64,000 bases of DNA from Echria macrotheca. Its lineage: Eukaryota; Ascomycota; Sordariomycetes; Sordariales; Schizotheciaceae. The notes below the pieces were generated by a model. That model saw nothing but the letters and a program-made list of their open reading frames with translations, was not told the DNA's origin and did not search any database. The translations under genes were made by a program, and so were the position numbers. The DNA lies in the NCBI GenBank assembly GCA_030411725.1, contig MU839827.1:3045027-3109026 (forward strand), written 5' to 3'. Of this stretch, positions 30,658 through 43,136 are shown one piece after another; positions within the stretch are counted from its first letter, which is position 1; the number at the start of each line of letters is the position of its first letter.

Positions 30658-31528
30658 TCAGAAGGCCCCCCTAACCTCATCAAGAAGCTGCTGTCCCATC
30701 GTCCGCCGTCTATTTGCCTCGCCCTCGGTTGTGAGGTGCGCTCCTGATGTCGTGCCGGTTGCTGAGCTTTCCCCTTCCAGTCGTCTCTGAAGTCCCTCAA
30801 ACTCCCCGCTTCTCTTCCGGCTCCTGAGACCCACCATCCACCCGGGCACCCTAAACTGTGTTAACGCCCCGGGAAGCAGCTCGTTACGCCACAGATATCC
30901 AACGACCCAGCCCGAGACGGCACCCAGGAGAGAGCCCGGCCATTGAAACAAAGCCAACTGCAGCGCAATCAGATACTTGGAAGACTTGTCCGAGAATTCC
31001 AACCCCCCCGCGTCATCCGAAGGCGGTCCTGTTGACAGGGCGACCTTGTACTTGTACGTATGAGGCACAAGCGCGTGGTACTGGGCCAAGATGGCGAAGA
31101 TGATGGGCGTGGGGCCCGCTGGAAGGAAGTCAACCACGCCAAACGACAACGGCCGCAACACCGCCGTCATGAGAAGCGGCGGGATGACGGATGTCAGAAG
31201 CCCCGTAACCAGGATAAAAGACTATGCCAAGGTTAGCAAGGGGCAGTTGAAAGACAAGACTCGAGACACTTACGGCATATTTGCGTGACCCCCAGAGCTG
31301 CTCAATCGACCTCATGTTATAGAGGGCCATCGATGCAAAAAGCACCTCGGATGAGTTGGTGTAACATAGTTGATATGTAAAGACACGCCATAGTTGACGG
31401 TATCGCCAGATATGTGTGCCAACCGAGATATAGAAGTAGTGCTTGATGTCGAGAAGACTGGCGGCTATTGACAAGCCAACCGTGGCCAGCACTAACGAGC
31501 GCGTAACGGGCGCATTTGTAAAGGACAT
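30658..31528 (-). CDS. dscB: Dsc2/DscB-type rhomboid-like subunit of the Golgi Dsc E3 ligase complex
   Basis: Multi-spanning membrane protein of the rhomboid-pseudoprotease/UBAC2 family. In S. pombe and Aspergillus its relatives form part of the Dsc ubiquitin ligase needed for SREBP cleavage and hypoxic or azole adaptation. Exons are 31528-31274 and 31221-30658 (intron 51 nt), giving 272 aa. The N-terminus MSFTNAPVTRSLVLATVGLS, the HIWRYRQLWRVFTYQLCYTNSSE segment and the LYNMRSIEQLWGSRKYA segment are typical of the family, as is the C-terminal RRRTMGQQLLDEVRGAF. Several hydrophobic helices are present; no catalytic Ser-His rhomboid dyad is seen. A C-terminal UBA domain, present in some relatives, is not evident before the stop. 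The ATG at 31528 is the first true ATG; the frame upstream opens only with TTG. Confidence 0.82.
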
Positions 31529-32109
31529 GTTCGGATAGCGGTGCAATCACAACATCTCGGGGCTGTGTTGTAGGAACTCAAAGTGAACCCCCCAGTATGG
31601 GTGACAGACACGTAAACCAAAAGCTAGCCTCCCCGGGCGACAGCTGTTGGCGATGAGTGCCCGTGTGCTCGGCGCAGAAAAGGTGTCGTCAGAAAGGGGG
31701 CTGAGATTGGCTGGAGGATGAAGTGCTAACGAATCTGGATGCGTGTCCCTATCGAATTGTAGGGGAAAAGTGGCACATGCATTCGCAAGTGGACGGCCCA
31801 TGACATCGAAAAGTGGGGCGCCTAGGTTCGCATTCCACGAACCACTGCAGCTTCTCTCCTTGCATGTTACGCTTTCCTGCTTCCCGGGTTCGACTTCGAT
31901 CGTTCAACAAAGTCAGTGACGATGGACGGGATATTCTAATTGGCGACAACCACCCTACACCCGGTCTTTGCTGCCAAAAAGATCGAAAACCCCACGCTCG
32001 TTCTCGACGCATCTCGCTTGTCCACATCGTGTTCTAATACAAGAAGTACTCACCGCAAACACCAAAACACGCCGATACACGGGCGCCCTGTCGCCAACCG
32101 TCGCCCGCC
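31529..32109. promoter_or_regulatory. Bidirectional promoter region of DSC2 and RER2
   Basis: 581 bp separate the divergent start codons of two ER-membrane genes. No gene fits here, so both promoters must lie within it or in the 5' UTRs. Confidence 0.5.
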
Positions 32110-33283
32110 ATGTCGGATCTCTATTTCCCCCACTTTCGCAGCTGGCTCATGCACTCCCCCCCAGCCGAGTTCATTATTCGCAAGCTTCGTGAACTCCTGA
32201 TCGGAGGCTTGAGCCAAGGGCCCATCCCTCGACACGTCGCCTTCGTGATGGACGGGAACCGACGCTATGCCAGAAATCACAAGATCGAGACGATTGAGGG
32301 TCATCATCTCGGTTTCGAGGCCCTTGCCCGGGTATGTGCTATCCAGCCGGAAGCGGCTTCGAGGTTTGAGGGGCTAACGAGCCGGCGCAGGTTTTGGAAA
32401 TCTGCTACAAGTGCGGCGTCAAGGTCGTCACGGTCTTTGCCTTCAGCATCGAGAATTTCAATCGGCCAAAATACGAGGTGGATGGGCTCATGCAGCTTGC
32501 CAAAGTCAAGCTGGAGCAGTTAATACAACACGGGGAGTTGCTGGATCGGTACGGCGCTAGTGTTCGCGTCCTGGGTGAGCGGGATCTCCTCCCTCCCGAC
32601 GTGCTCGAGGTCATTGATCGCGCCGTGAGCACTACCAAGCACAACAAGGAGTAAGCAACATGGACTGGCCTGGGGGGCATGAGGCTAACGGCTATAGATG
32701 TGTACTCAACATTTGTTTCCCATATACATCACGAGCAGAGATCACGTCGGCGATTAAGTCGACGGTTGACGAGTACTCGACTACCCTCCGTCCTCACAGC
32801 ACTCCCTTCTCACAGAGCCGTATCACACAAAAGATCTTGTCAAAGCAGGGCGACGGTTCCGAGATGCTCTCGTCGATCCGCGAGTCATCTCCTCCACCGC
32901 CGTCGTCGCGGTCGGATGACTTGGACGATTCCGTTTCTTCCACGACGACCCTACAGCCCGATTCATCACCGCTAAAACAAGAAGCGGATTCCAACATCAC
33001 CATCTACCCTAATGCCGAGACGATAACCGCCGAGACACTTACGAATCACATGTATACCGCGGGCGACCCGCCGCTCGACCTCTTTATACGAACCAGTGGC
33101 GTTGAGAGGTTTAGTGACTTTATGCTCTGGCAATGCCATGAAGAGACACAGATATTCTTTCTCAAGTGTCTTTGGCCAGAGTTTGATCTTTGGCATTTTC
33201 TGCCGGTCCTGGTTGAGTGGCAGCGGCGGCAAAAGCAAAAGGAGAGAGACGGACTGCCTCGGCGACGAGTCAAACAGGCATAG
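32110..33283 (+). CDS. RER2: Dehydrodolichyl diphosphate synthase (cis-prenyltransferase)
   Basis: Makes the long-chain polyprenyl diphosphate precursor of dolichol at the ER membrane. Exons are 32110-32331, 32391-32650 and 32698-33283 (introns 59 and 47 nt), giving 355 aa. The family signatures are HVAFVMDGNRRYA with catalytic Asp48, GHHLGFEAL, VFAFSIENFNRP, CFPYTSRAEI and the C-terminal DLFIRTSGVERFSDFMLWQ, where the two arginines that bind the substrate diphosphate are present. It is longer than yeast Rer2 (286 aa) mainly because of a Ser/Pro/Asp-rich insert (about residues 190-275) before the NHMYTAGDPPLDL segment. The catalytic residues argue for the Rer2/Srt1 catalytic subunit rather than the Nus1/NgBR partner. 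It is divergent from DSC2. Confidence 0.94.
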
Positions 33284-34334
33284 AAAGATTCGAACAGACG
33301 TAGAGGATAGAGGAGATACAAGAGCGGCATGTTGCGATGAGCTTGGGAGTTAGATCATGAATATACTCGACTTTTTGGGTACCAATTCAAGCTTGAAACG
33401 GAATTCTTTTTCTTCTGTGAGCGGAAAGCAGCACCAGGGGAACTCTGCATCGACGCCCACAGCAGAATGCATATGCGCCTGTGTGAGCAGTCGCGGGCCC
33501 CTGAACTGGGGACTTGTCGTATGCCACCCTCGAGAAATGTCAATCCGAGACCAGGCGGTGCGGTGCTCAATTGCTTCTGGGAAGCAATTGTTCGCGCGCC
33601 TAGACAAGAAAGATGCTTTGTACTCCGGATTTCGATACCAGCCCGCCAATTCTTCTTATCTTATCGCAGGGGTCCGAGTGACGTATAGGAGCGTCGGGCT
33701 TGGGAGGCGGTCAGTGGATGCAGATGGCGCCGAAGTGCGGCGGCAGAATCGGGCGCAGGCCAGGTGCTGCGACATGAGCAGAAGACTCTGGATGTCGAGC
33801 AGGCCGACGCGGCCACGGACGTGTAACTCGAAAATGAAAACTTCAGTGGCTTTTTTTTCACTTTGGAACTTCTTGAGTGTGCGATGAGGAAGAGTGGAAA
33901 CACTGCTGGCGAGTTTAGAAAATTGCCGGGGTTGCGACGGTCGAGCTAACATTTCCGACCCCTGCACGCTGTCAGGTTCCTCCTCTCCCGTCTGGTCTGT
34001 GGCTTGCCTGATCGATGCAACTCTCCCGGTCGCCCACTCGCCGATTTTTGGCCACAGCACCCAGCAGATTGTTTCCTTGCGACCATTGTTCCCCGCGACC
34101 CCCGACGGCAGCAATGACTTGACGCTCGTTTCTGTTGACTAGGGATTCTCATTCAGCTGTCTGAAAGACGTGGCTGCGTCTAGCAACGTCAGGTCGCCCG
34201 CACTTCGGAACTCGAACCGTCGCGAGACCAGACCAGCCGGGCTCGACCAGCCTCCAGCGGCCGCGCGCCCAACAGAGTCGTGTCCCGACTGCAGATCCAA
34301 CAACATATTCCTACACGTCCGAAGAAGCTTTGCG
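33284..34334. other. Intergenic, RER2 3' flank and ING-gene promoter
   Basis: About 1 kb. Minus-strand frames here (33350-33649, 33656-34114) have some protein-like passages but no domain or consistent splicing, so I call no gene. It contains a perfect inverted repeat at 33568-33590. Confidence 0.4.
33568..33590. repeat. Perfect 10-bp inverted repeat with 3-nt loop
   Basis: CAATTGCTTC, loop TGG, GAAGCAATTG. It is about 285 bp downstream of the RER2 stop codon. Confidence 0.7.
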
Positions 34335-36671
34335 ATGAAGACCGCGAAGCCGCCCGCACCCGAGGGCCCGGCTGCTGGCCCGAGTCGACGAGCGCAACCG
34401 GTGCGACAGACGCGAACGAACCCCCCGCGCACCTCGTCGCTCAATCGCGGCAATTCCTTCACCGGAGCCCCCGCCCAAGAACAGCCCATCGACATCTTTC
34501 CGGCCATCACCCACTTTGCAGATGCCATCACGGCCCTCCCGAAAGAGCTCGTTCGCCATTTTACCCTCCTCAAAGAGGTCGACGCCAAAGTCTTCGCCCC
34601 AGAGGCCAGCCTCTTCCAGCTCCTAGAAGCTGCCCTCAACACGCCCGTCCCCGATCCTGCCCGCTCCGTCAACGATGCGGCCACGCCTGCTTCGGGGCCG
34701 CTGAGCGCCCATAATAGTAGCCACGGAGGCACTCACAATGCCGGCACCACCGTCGCCGCCTCAGTAGACGGCTCCGTCCACACGGGCGTCTTCGACCCTG
34801 GCAATCTACACCGTCGCCAGCTCTTCAGGCAGACGGCCCTCCAAATACAAGAGATGCTGGTGTCATTGGAAGAAAAGAACCACGTTTTGTCGACTGCCAA
34901 CGACGCGTTACAGAAACAGCTCGGCCGCATTGAGGAGATCTGGCCGCACCTCGAAGACACGTTCAGCGACGAGGCGAAATGGGGGAGCACTACCCATTGG
35001 GCATACGTGGAAAACAGGCCGTCAAAAACAAGCAACGCGCAGGCCGAGCGATCCCGTCGCGAGGGCGCTGCTACGCTCTCGGCTGCTGCCCAGCAGCTCG
35101 CAGAGGAAGCGGCTGCGCGAAGCACCGATCGGAAACAGGCCCTGGCAGCCAAGAAGAATTCCAGAGCCCAAGCCACAGAAGGCGACCCCGAAGCAAAGCA
35201 GCAGGAACCAAGCAAGAAATCTCATGGAAATGGCAAATCACGGAAGCCTCCAGCCGACGCGACGGCTCCGATCGGCCTTGGAATCTCGGGACCCCCGACG
35301 GCTGCCGCGAACCCGCGATCAAAAGGACGGGCAAAGGTTGCAGACAGGAAACCAGAAGAATCAATAGCCCAAGCCCCGATGGAGCGCGCGATGATGAGCG
35401 TGTTCGGCACCAGCGCTCCGAAGCCGAAGACGACGAGCCCAAGGGAGACCCCGGTGCCCGAAGGCGCCAGTAAGAAGCGCAAAGCACTACCAACATCAAG
35501 TGGCCAGGCAAAGAAGAGGTGAGTTTCTGGTCTCTCCAGTTTTTTCTCAGGTGTGACAGCACACTAACGAACCCTGCAGTCGGACGAATGCCACCATGTC
35601 GCCGTCTGTTGCATCATCCCCACTAATTGGGACGTTTCCCGATAGCATCAAGATTGGACGAAGCTCACCCGTACCACTGCCAAACCCTCCTCGACCTGCT
35701 TCTGCCCGTGCCCGCCAGAACTCGGCCCAGTTGAACAACGCCGAACACAGCCGGCAGCGACCAGCGTCGGCGGCGTCAAATAAACCAAATGGGGCCGGGT
35801 CGGGAACGCCAGACCCAGGGGCTCACAGCAACGGAACAAAGACCACCACTGAACCAAAAGTAATAAAAGAGACGGCGGTCCCTATACCCATCAAGACCGA
35901 AGCGTCCCGTCCCGAAATAGAGACGCCAGTCCCTCCTCCGCCCGAGCCGCCAGTGTCCAACGGCAGCAACGGCAAGAAAGAAGGACCAGCCAAAGTGAAT
36001 GAGGACCGGGAGCCCAAGCGTGATTCGGCTACCCCGATCGTTCCCCCAACGCCCATAACTGCGGTCAAGACGAAGAGCGGGAGGGCCAGCAAGCCCTCGA
36101 CGCCCGCGCTGGCCACCTTTGCAGAGGCGGCAGCGGCCTCGTCGAACTCTAATTCGAGGTCTCGGCCGTCACGGAACGCGGATGGTAGTACAAACAATGG
36201 AAACGGCAACGGAGCTGTCGGGGTTGTTACCGCTACGACAACGACGAAGAGGAGCCACAAGAAGGGTGCATCCATATCGGCAAGCGCCGCTGCCGCGGCT
36301 GGGGTGCTGCAAGTCGGTGGGCACCAAGGTAGCGCCGGGGCGGCCGGGCCAGGCGGCGAAGACTCGTCCCGGAAGAAGGCCGACTCGTCAAGACCAGCCC
36401 GCGATGACGATGACGACGAGCCGGACGGGGACGAGCCGAGGTATTGTTTCTGTAACCAGGTCAGCTATGGCGAGATGGTCGGGTGTGATGCCGATGGGTG
36501 TCCTAGGGAGTGGTTCCATCTTGAGTGTGTGGGGTTAGAGGTGGCGCCGAAAGGGAAAGGTGAGTTTCTGAACCAGGTTTTGACAAGGGCATTGCTAACG
36601 AAGGTACAGCGAAATGGTACTGCGAGGACTGCAAAAAGAGGTTACGAATCCCGGAACGGGTGGGGAGGTGA
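34335..36671 (+). CDS. ING-family chromatin protein with C-terminal PHD finger (Pho23/Yng-like)
   Basis: Nuclear histone-mark reader of histone acetyltransferase or deacetylase complexes. Exons are 34335-35518, 35580-36559 and 36610-36671 (introns 61 and 50 nt), giving 741 aa. An ING N-terminal domain (about residues 40-180) shows PIDIFPAITHFADAITALPKELVRHFTLLKEVDAK. A long disordered Ser/Pro/Lys/Ala-rich linker follows. The PHD finger (about 682-730) has the Cys4-His-Cys3 pattern: YCFCNQ, GEMVGCDADGC, EWFHLECVGL and WYCEDCKKR; the last pair is supplied by exon 3. Such PHD fingers bind H3K4me3. Length and linker fit the fungal Pho23 (Rpd3L) type better than the shorter Yng2 (NuA4) type, but this is not decisive. 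The ATG at 34335 is the first true ATG; the frame runs upstream only from GTG. Confidence 0.88.
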
Positions 36672-39600
36672 GATTCTTTCTCTCTCACACAGCTCGATCG
36701 AGTGTATGGGAATACCGGCTTTATTCTTATCTATATGTATGCATTGTATGTGTATGTACCTAAACGGGGGCTTTGATCCCTTTTCCGAGGGGGTGGGCGC
36801 ATGGGGGGTTTTGAGTGGTTCTCCAAGGGATTCGGTCAGCGGAGGGGAATGCGATGCCACCGGAATTGGCTCTTTGGGTTGGGATGGGGGAGTTGGAAGG
36901 GGGCGGACCGCAGCGAAAGTCCTTTTGGTTGTTTGTCGTTTTTTCCTTTCACATGATGGGTGTTGGAGGGGTGATTTCGATGGGAGCTTTTTTCTTTTTT
37001 CGGATATATCTTGGGCGCGTTTTGTACGCCCTTTACGCTGGTATTACTTTGCCAGTATGAATATTCTATCAGCATTCGGATGGATGTCAACGAGAAAGGG
37101 TTTCTCTGTGAAGGTTAGGTGTGAATGTTAAGTGAACTAGCTGTTGTTCGTTGTATTTGAGGAGGTCGGGACGAGTGAGATTGGGGATTGAAGAGGTGCT
37201 ATAAGTGACAGTATGTCTAGAGGAGCTGTGGTTGACAACTATTTGAAGACTACATATTTGAAAATGGTATTAAACTCTGGTAACGGTTCTGCCTAGGCTT
37301 GAGGTCTAGACTAGGGATAGAATTTCATGGATGTGTCCAACATGGTAGGTAGGTACCTTAGTTATCCGTAGAGACCTTCTTTACAGATAATCGAGTTGTC
37401 CCCAGACCGACACGTTACGATGAGCGATCTGTTTTCGGGGTCTTCCGGGCATATCATATATCTCGTGACAAAGAGACATGGACGCAGTGTTATGGTGATT
37501 TGACGCTGACGGTTGTGAAGACGTATTGTTGGAGATCTTCACGTTTTCAACCCGCCCGTCCCGCTACTATGCCCGTGTTTCGTCGCACCTATATCCGTAC
37601 CGAGGGAAGCTGCCTACTCTGTACACCGAAGTTACTAGTTTAGGTAACAAGCTCGTATATAGGTACTCCCGAGCTTGATGGTGACACAAGAACTCACAGC
37701 CGAGCTCTTGATTGGCCACATCACCCTGTAGCGGCAGGATTGCTTTCACCTAATGGGAATTCCTCGACGATCGGGCAAAATACCATGACATCTCGGTACC
37801 TACCTCCAGTTCTCCGGGAGAATGCATGACACAAGCACGTGTGGTGCACGACTGGACGGAACATCTTGTTATGATATATGAGGTTATGTTCACTCCTCGG
37901 AGATGCTGCTATCTGCCCAGCCTGTTGAACCAGACATTATTGCCGATGGCGTGATTCGTCTCTTTTTTCCAAGCTTTTTGGGGAGGATGAAAAGGGGACA
38001 AGACACCGGAAGGACAAGCCACGCGGATGCAGTTTGCATTTCCTGGGGTTTGGGTTGCAGACGCAGGACGCCGGTGGGACGCGAAGCCCTTTCCCGGGCC
38101 TCGGGTGACCTGTGCTAGCTCCTCCCGAAATAGGCAAGGGACACATTTGGCATTTGCAGCGCAGAAAAAAAATTAAAGCACGAAGCGGAGAACTGGCGAA
38201 AGAAAATGCAGGATGGTGGTTGGTGGTTGGTTGGATGCTTGGGTTTTTGGGGCTGATGAGATCTGTGGGGACGATCTCGAAAGGGGTCGGCTGCAAGCGG
38301 CTCCCCAGACTTTTGGCGGGAACAGGGGGGGCGGAGGGCACGCTACGGCGGCGGTAAGCCGCAAACCCCTGCGAAGCGCCGTGCCGAAACATGAATGACC
38401 CTGCCCACGTGAACACCGAAGCCTCCAGTTGAAATGCTTGGCCATTTGTCTTGCTGTCCTTGCGGTCTCCGATGCCCGATGGGAGGCTCTTCGGCGGCTG
38501 AGCACATCCTGTCCCCCTTTCCGAGGTCGAGCACATCCTCGAGGTTGTTGAGTCACGCAAAGGAATCCCAGCCAGGTCCGACAACGGAGCAAGCACAGTA
38601 TGTTGTCCGTTGCACAATCAGATGGATCGATGTCATCAGGTTGCCGACGAAATCCAGGGAATCGGTCGGGCGATGCTCGGAGCGGACGGCAAGCACTGGA
38701 AAAGTCTCTTCAGGTCACAGCCGCCCGGTAAAGGGTATTGATTAGGTAATGTAGTGCCCAGTAGCTGGAGCGAATTGGAGAAGTGGCATCGCCCAGACAA
38801 ACGTCACCTCACATCAGGCGAACCCGGGGCGAGCGGGCTGCGGCGGCCTCGCCCAGCTGCGAGCTGCAGTGCGAAACCGAAACGGTGTTTTCCGGATGGC
38901 TCCCCGTTCAAGTATCTAATAACTACCGCCCATATCCGGGGCGCTGGGCGGTAAAGGGGCGAATTGCGAATCATCTTGCCCGGATGCGAGCACGGGACCG
39001 GGCACGTCACAAATAAGTAACGGTTAATAATTCGTCGGCGACCGGTGGTGCCTCGCAATTTTTTTTTCAGCCTTGATGGTGTCCGCCGGCTGGCTTCCGG
39101 TGGTGGATCCGGGCCGCCAGGATTCCGCCTCCAAACCATTACGTACCGTCGGACCCTACCACTTCACCGATGATGTTATGGCATGTCATGGAAATTGGGT
39201 ATTCGACCGTATGCAGGCGGCAAGTGCCATCCAAGGTCATGCTGAATTTTGCAAACCTCTTGGCGCCGAATTCGTCAACCGCTCGCCGCTTCGCGTCTTT
39301 GCCATCGGTCGGCAGACAATGGCCAGCAGCTGCCGCTGGACAGCAAAGAGGCGAATCAGAGCCAAAAGGGTCCGAGGCCGTGTTGACTCCAACGACTGTG
39401 CCGGGCCGGTCCCTGACAAGCCTGGATCTTCCACCCCGTTCCATCTCGTTACGCGAGGATATCCACCGCAGTCGTGGAGCCATCGAACCAGGCGCTGCGG
39501 TCGCGCCGGTCGTGGCATTGTCGGAAAGCCAAGCCTCTGCTCTCAACTGGCAAAACTGGGGCCTCCTTAGGTTCCATGGCCCAGGTGACAGAGTCGCCTC

Positions 39601-40432
39601 TGGCTGTCCGCATGATATGGAGATCCAACAAAGAGAATGGGAGCTACCGGCGCCGATGCCCAGCCGGTCTCGCCTTTCGCCCTCTCCTTGGTAGTCACTC
39701 GCCTTCCTAGTGCCGTGCTCGGGAGATTGATGTATCCTGGCTATTTAATTGCAAGTCCTCTTGTTCCATGGTGGTTTGCCGTCCACGTATACACATACAC
39801 TACATTCGCCATCCACCATACAAAATTGGTCGTTGAGCCATAACACCATCGACCCTCCACCTCGAGACATTGCACCCGACAAAGCAGGTTTTTGGCTCGC
39901 ATCCGGTTCGAAGCCATAAAGCCAATTGCCGTGTGTCACTCGCATTCTCCAGATTACCACTTTCGCGACACGTTGGCATTCCGACTAGGTGGTCGCCTCA
40001 CCGTTTGATCTGTTGTCATTCCTCACATCCAAACCCCCCTGCGCCTGCGCCTGCTGCGTGTACTCCGTAGAGAGAAGCATCGGGCGACAAACGACGAAAG
40101 AGCAACTGCGGATCCGAAATTTTAGCAAGCTCGCAACTTCCCCGCATCCGGTGCATTTGGGAAGCTTCTTGTTACCTAAAAAGCTGGGCTCTTGACTAAT
40201 AGAAAGACCGGCCTGGTCTTGCGCGCACTGCTTGTGAGACGGCCAGCCCAGCAACTTCGCGTCCGCAACTCTAAACTCAGGCACAGGCGTCGAATCACCG
40301 GCCTTGTCTCAGTCCGTGTGTTGCCGACCAGTGGTACAGCGGCCGTTTCTCCTACCTTCCGGGACACCGCACCTGTCGCCATTGACCTCGCACATCGCGC
40401 ACCACCTGACCTCGCAGCTCCATCCGGGAGCC
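36672..40432. other. Gene-poor intergenic region (3.8 kb)
   Basis: Starts with the ING-gene 3' flank and ends with the F-box gene promoter. Open frames on both strands (for example 37937-38617 minus and 39170-39694 plus) show neither codon bias nor domains. No RNA gene or repeat family is seen. A multi-exon small gene cannot be excluded by eye. Confidence 0.4.
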
Positions 40433-42414
40433 ATGGCGGTGATCCAGGACCACGTCCAACCACCAGGGCCGGTGTCGAGGGAGTGCTCCCCTGAATACTT
40501 AACCATGGTGGACCACCATCACCACCACCGACCGGCCACCCCGGACCGAACCTCACGCTCGTCCTTCTCGTCGATTAGGGAAGACGACAGCTCCCTCACC
40601 CAAGACTTCTCCCGCTCCAAGGTCTCGTCCTATCTCCGGCTCGAGGACGCCATTGCCGTTGACGACCGAGACCACATCGACCACGCCGCCAGGTCCCCTA
40701 GCCCACCCGCCTCCCAGACACGTCCCAACATGATCCAGACCCAGTTCCGAGCGCCGGCGACCCACCCCCACAGCCGCCTGCTCGGCTACTGGTCCCCTGC
40801 CGAGACTTTCCAGGGCTGGAAGCAGATTCAAGTCAAGGGCAAACTCGCCAGCAAGAGCTTTGGCGATCTCCAGGTACTCAACAATGTCTGGATGACGCCG
40901 ACGAAGCCCAAGGTGGCAAAGAGGGGCGCCAACAGACCTGGAGAAGCTCCCATTGAGAGACTCCCGCCAGAGATACTGAGTAAGTGAAGTCTGTCTATGC
41001 CTTTCTCGGAGCGGCGCTAACATCCCGTATAGCTTCCATCATCAATCTCCTCGCCATTGATGTGCCCCCGAACGGCATCACGAGGCGCAATGTCGACCTC
41101 ATGTCGCTCCTCCTGACGTCCAGGACGCTCCATGTCGCGACTCTTAGCACGCTGTACCGCAACATCACCATCCCCCACTCCAAGATCTTCCACAAGTTCC
41201 TGATGCACATCACGGAATACCCCGCCCTCGGCACCATCGTCCGGCGAATGGACTTCTGCCACTTCAACCCCTCCCAGCTCTTCTCGACGGCCGCCGAGCG
41301 GTCGAAAGCCAAGAATCTGACGTCCGAGACGCTGCTTCGATGCCTAGAGCTGATGCCCGATCTGCAAGAGTTCCTGGCGCAGGAGTACATCGACGACGAC
41401 ATCGATGCTGCTGTTCTGCGCAAGCTCTTGTTTGGGCTTCCGAACCTGCAGGCCCTGGATTTCTGCGGCTGCTCTTCGAACAAGTTCAAGGAGGCGTTCT
41501 CGTCTTTGCTCGCCCTCGACTGGCCCGAGAAGCTCTCGATCACGCGTCTCTCGCTCCACAAGTGCATGACAATGCCGACAGCGATCGTGGAGATGATTCT
41601 GCCCCGGCTCCCGCGAGTTACGCATCTCGACCTGGCGGGAACGCGCGTCACGGACGCCGCGCTGATGTCGATCCCGGCAACAGCCAGACTCACCCACCTC
41701 AACCTTGCTAGGTGCAAGAACCTCTCAGCACGGGGTGTGATAGACTTTCTGTCGCAGCATCCAGCTGCCCAGGAGTTGGTGTATTTGAGCCTGGCCACGG
41801 ATGCGCGGACCAACCAACTTCTTGACGTCGACGATGTTACCGAGCTATTGCAAATACTCCCGAGAACCCTGAGGTCATTGAGTCTGAAGGGAAGCAGGAT
41901 GGAGCCGTCGCATATCGATCTCTTGCGACCGCTGACGAAGCACCTAGAGGAGCTGGCCATCGGTCGGTCCCTCCGGCTTCAGGACGTCAACCGACTATTC
42001 ATTCCCGACGACACGGATGATATCCAGATGCAAGTGGACTGGGTGCCGCATACGCTCAAGTATATCGATCTGTCGGACATGTGGTCATCGGAGCTGGACC
42101 TGGTGTATCTATTTGGAAGCGAGTGCATGATCCTGAAGCGACTCTCAGCGCCCCTGGAAGTGGTGGAGCTGGCAGAAGACCTGTTCAAGCGAGTCAGCAA
42201 GTCGATGCCCGTGCTGCAGCGTGTTGGCTGGCGAACCTCGGAATGCGGTATCCGTGGCTGGATGGTCCGACAGCACATCGAGGGGACGCCCAAGGACGAC
42301 GGGCGCCGAAAGTGGAAGATGGGCGCGGAATCGTGGGGTATGAGGAAGATTCCGGTGGCCAAGGCCGATGTAGGCGGCATGTACGGGAGCTTCATGTTTG
42401 GACGCAAGCTTTAA
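40433..42414 (+). CDS. F-box/leucine-rich-repeat protein
   Basis: Likely substrate receptor of an SCF ubiquitin ligase. Exons are 40433-40979 and 41033-42414 (intron 53 nt), giving 642 aa. The N-terminal 170 residues are disordered (a His-rich run DHHHHHRP and Ser/Pro-rich parts). They are followed by an F-box-like start PIERLPPEIL-TSIINLL that spans the splice junction. Leucine-rich repeats follow (LPNLQALDFCGCS, LPRVTHLDLAGTRVTDAAL, TARLTHLNLARCKNLSARG, LRSLSLKGSRMEPSHI), the AMN1/Fbl-type pattern. The C-terminus ends GGMYGSFMFGRKL. The ATG at 40433 is the first true in-frame ATG after a non-ATG open extension. The substrate is unknown. Confidence 0.85.
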
Positions 42415-43136
42415 TTTTGCATTCCACGGAGTTTATGGTCGACGACGATACCGGTTTTCTGGACGTTTCTCACGATTTCTCGTCTGTTTCGGCTTTTTAT
42501 TCTTCTGTTTGGAGTCTGGCTCGAAAAGCATCATGAATCTGGACGGAGCATTTGCAAGGTGTTTGGGGAAAAAGAAGACAGCTTGGGGATTTTATTGTCA
42601 ATAACTTTTGGAAGCGCAGGTTGTAAGATGACAAAAAAAGCAGAGCAAGTTGGTGTTTGGTTTTATGACTGCATACCTAGGAGTTATAGCATTGATGATG
42701 GATATCCTGCTGGAGTGTTTTGTAGTTAGTTGCATGGCTTCAATAGTCAAGAAACGGATTAGGATGAGAAAGCGTTGTTCGAGCTTGCAATCTGTAGATA
42801 GTGAAAAAATACTGGTTATGAATAAAGCTTCGTTACCAGCCTGAATGTTCATTTGTCGTGGTGCCAACTCCGAGTACCGGTATCTCCAAGCCCCTGGCGA
42901 TAAGGATGTTGATGTTGTCGTTGTCAAAAAGAAGGGGTCGTGAGTGGTCACGTGGTTGGAGGCAGCCAGGCAAGCCGAGCACCACAACCCTAACCCTGTA
43001 TGATTCGCCGGAGCTTTGCCGACGTCAACGCCATCCAAGCAGCTCGCTTGTCGTCAGCTTCGTTAGCTTCAACCGGATTGAAGACTTGCATATCCCTCAG
43101 CACGGCGACACCGGAGTGCCATCGCGACCGCTCAAG
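42415..43136. other. Intergenic: F-box gene 3' flank and VPH1 promoter
   Basis: No gene is supported. The last 200 bp hold a TCACGTG motif (42948-42954) and a telobox-like AACCCTAACCCT (42986-42997). Confidence 0.5.
42948..42997. promoter_or_regulatory. CACGTG E-box and telobox-like motif in VPH1 promoter
   Basis: TCACGTG at 42948-42954 and AACCCTAACCCT at 42986-42997 lie 140-190 bp upstream of the VPH1 ATG. CACGTG is a bHLH target. Teloboxes occur in promoters of highly expressed fungal and plant genes and can bind telomere-repeat factors. The motifs are seen directly; function here is inferred. Confidence 0.35.

Noticed and set aside
37937..38617. 226-codon minus-strand frame
   Set aside because: No domain, no codon bias, several equally open overlapping frames on the other strand.
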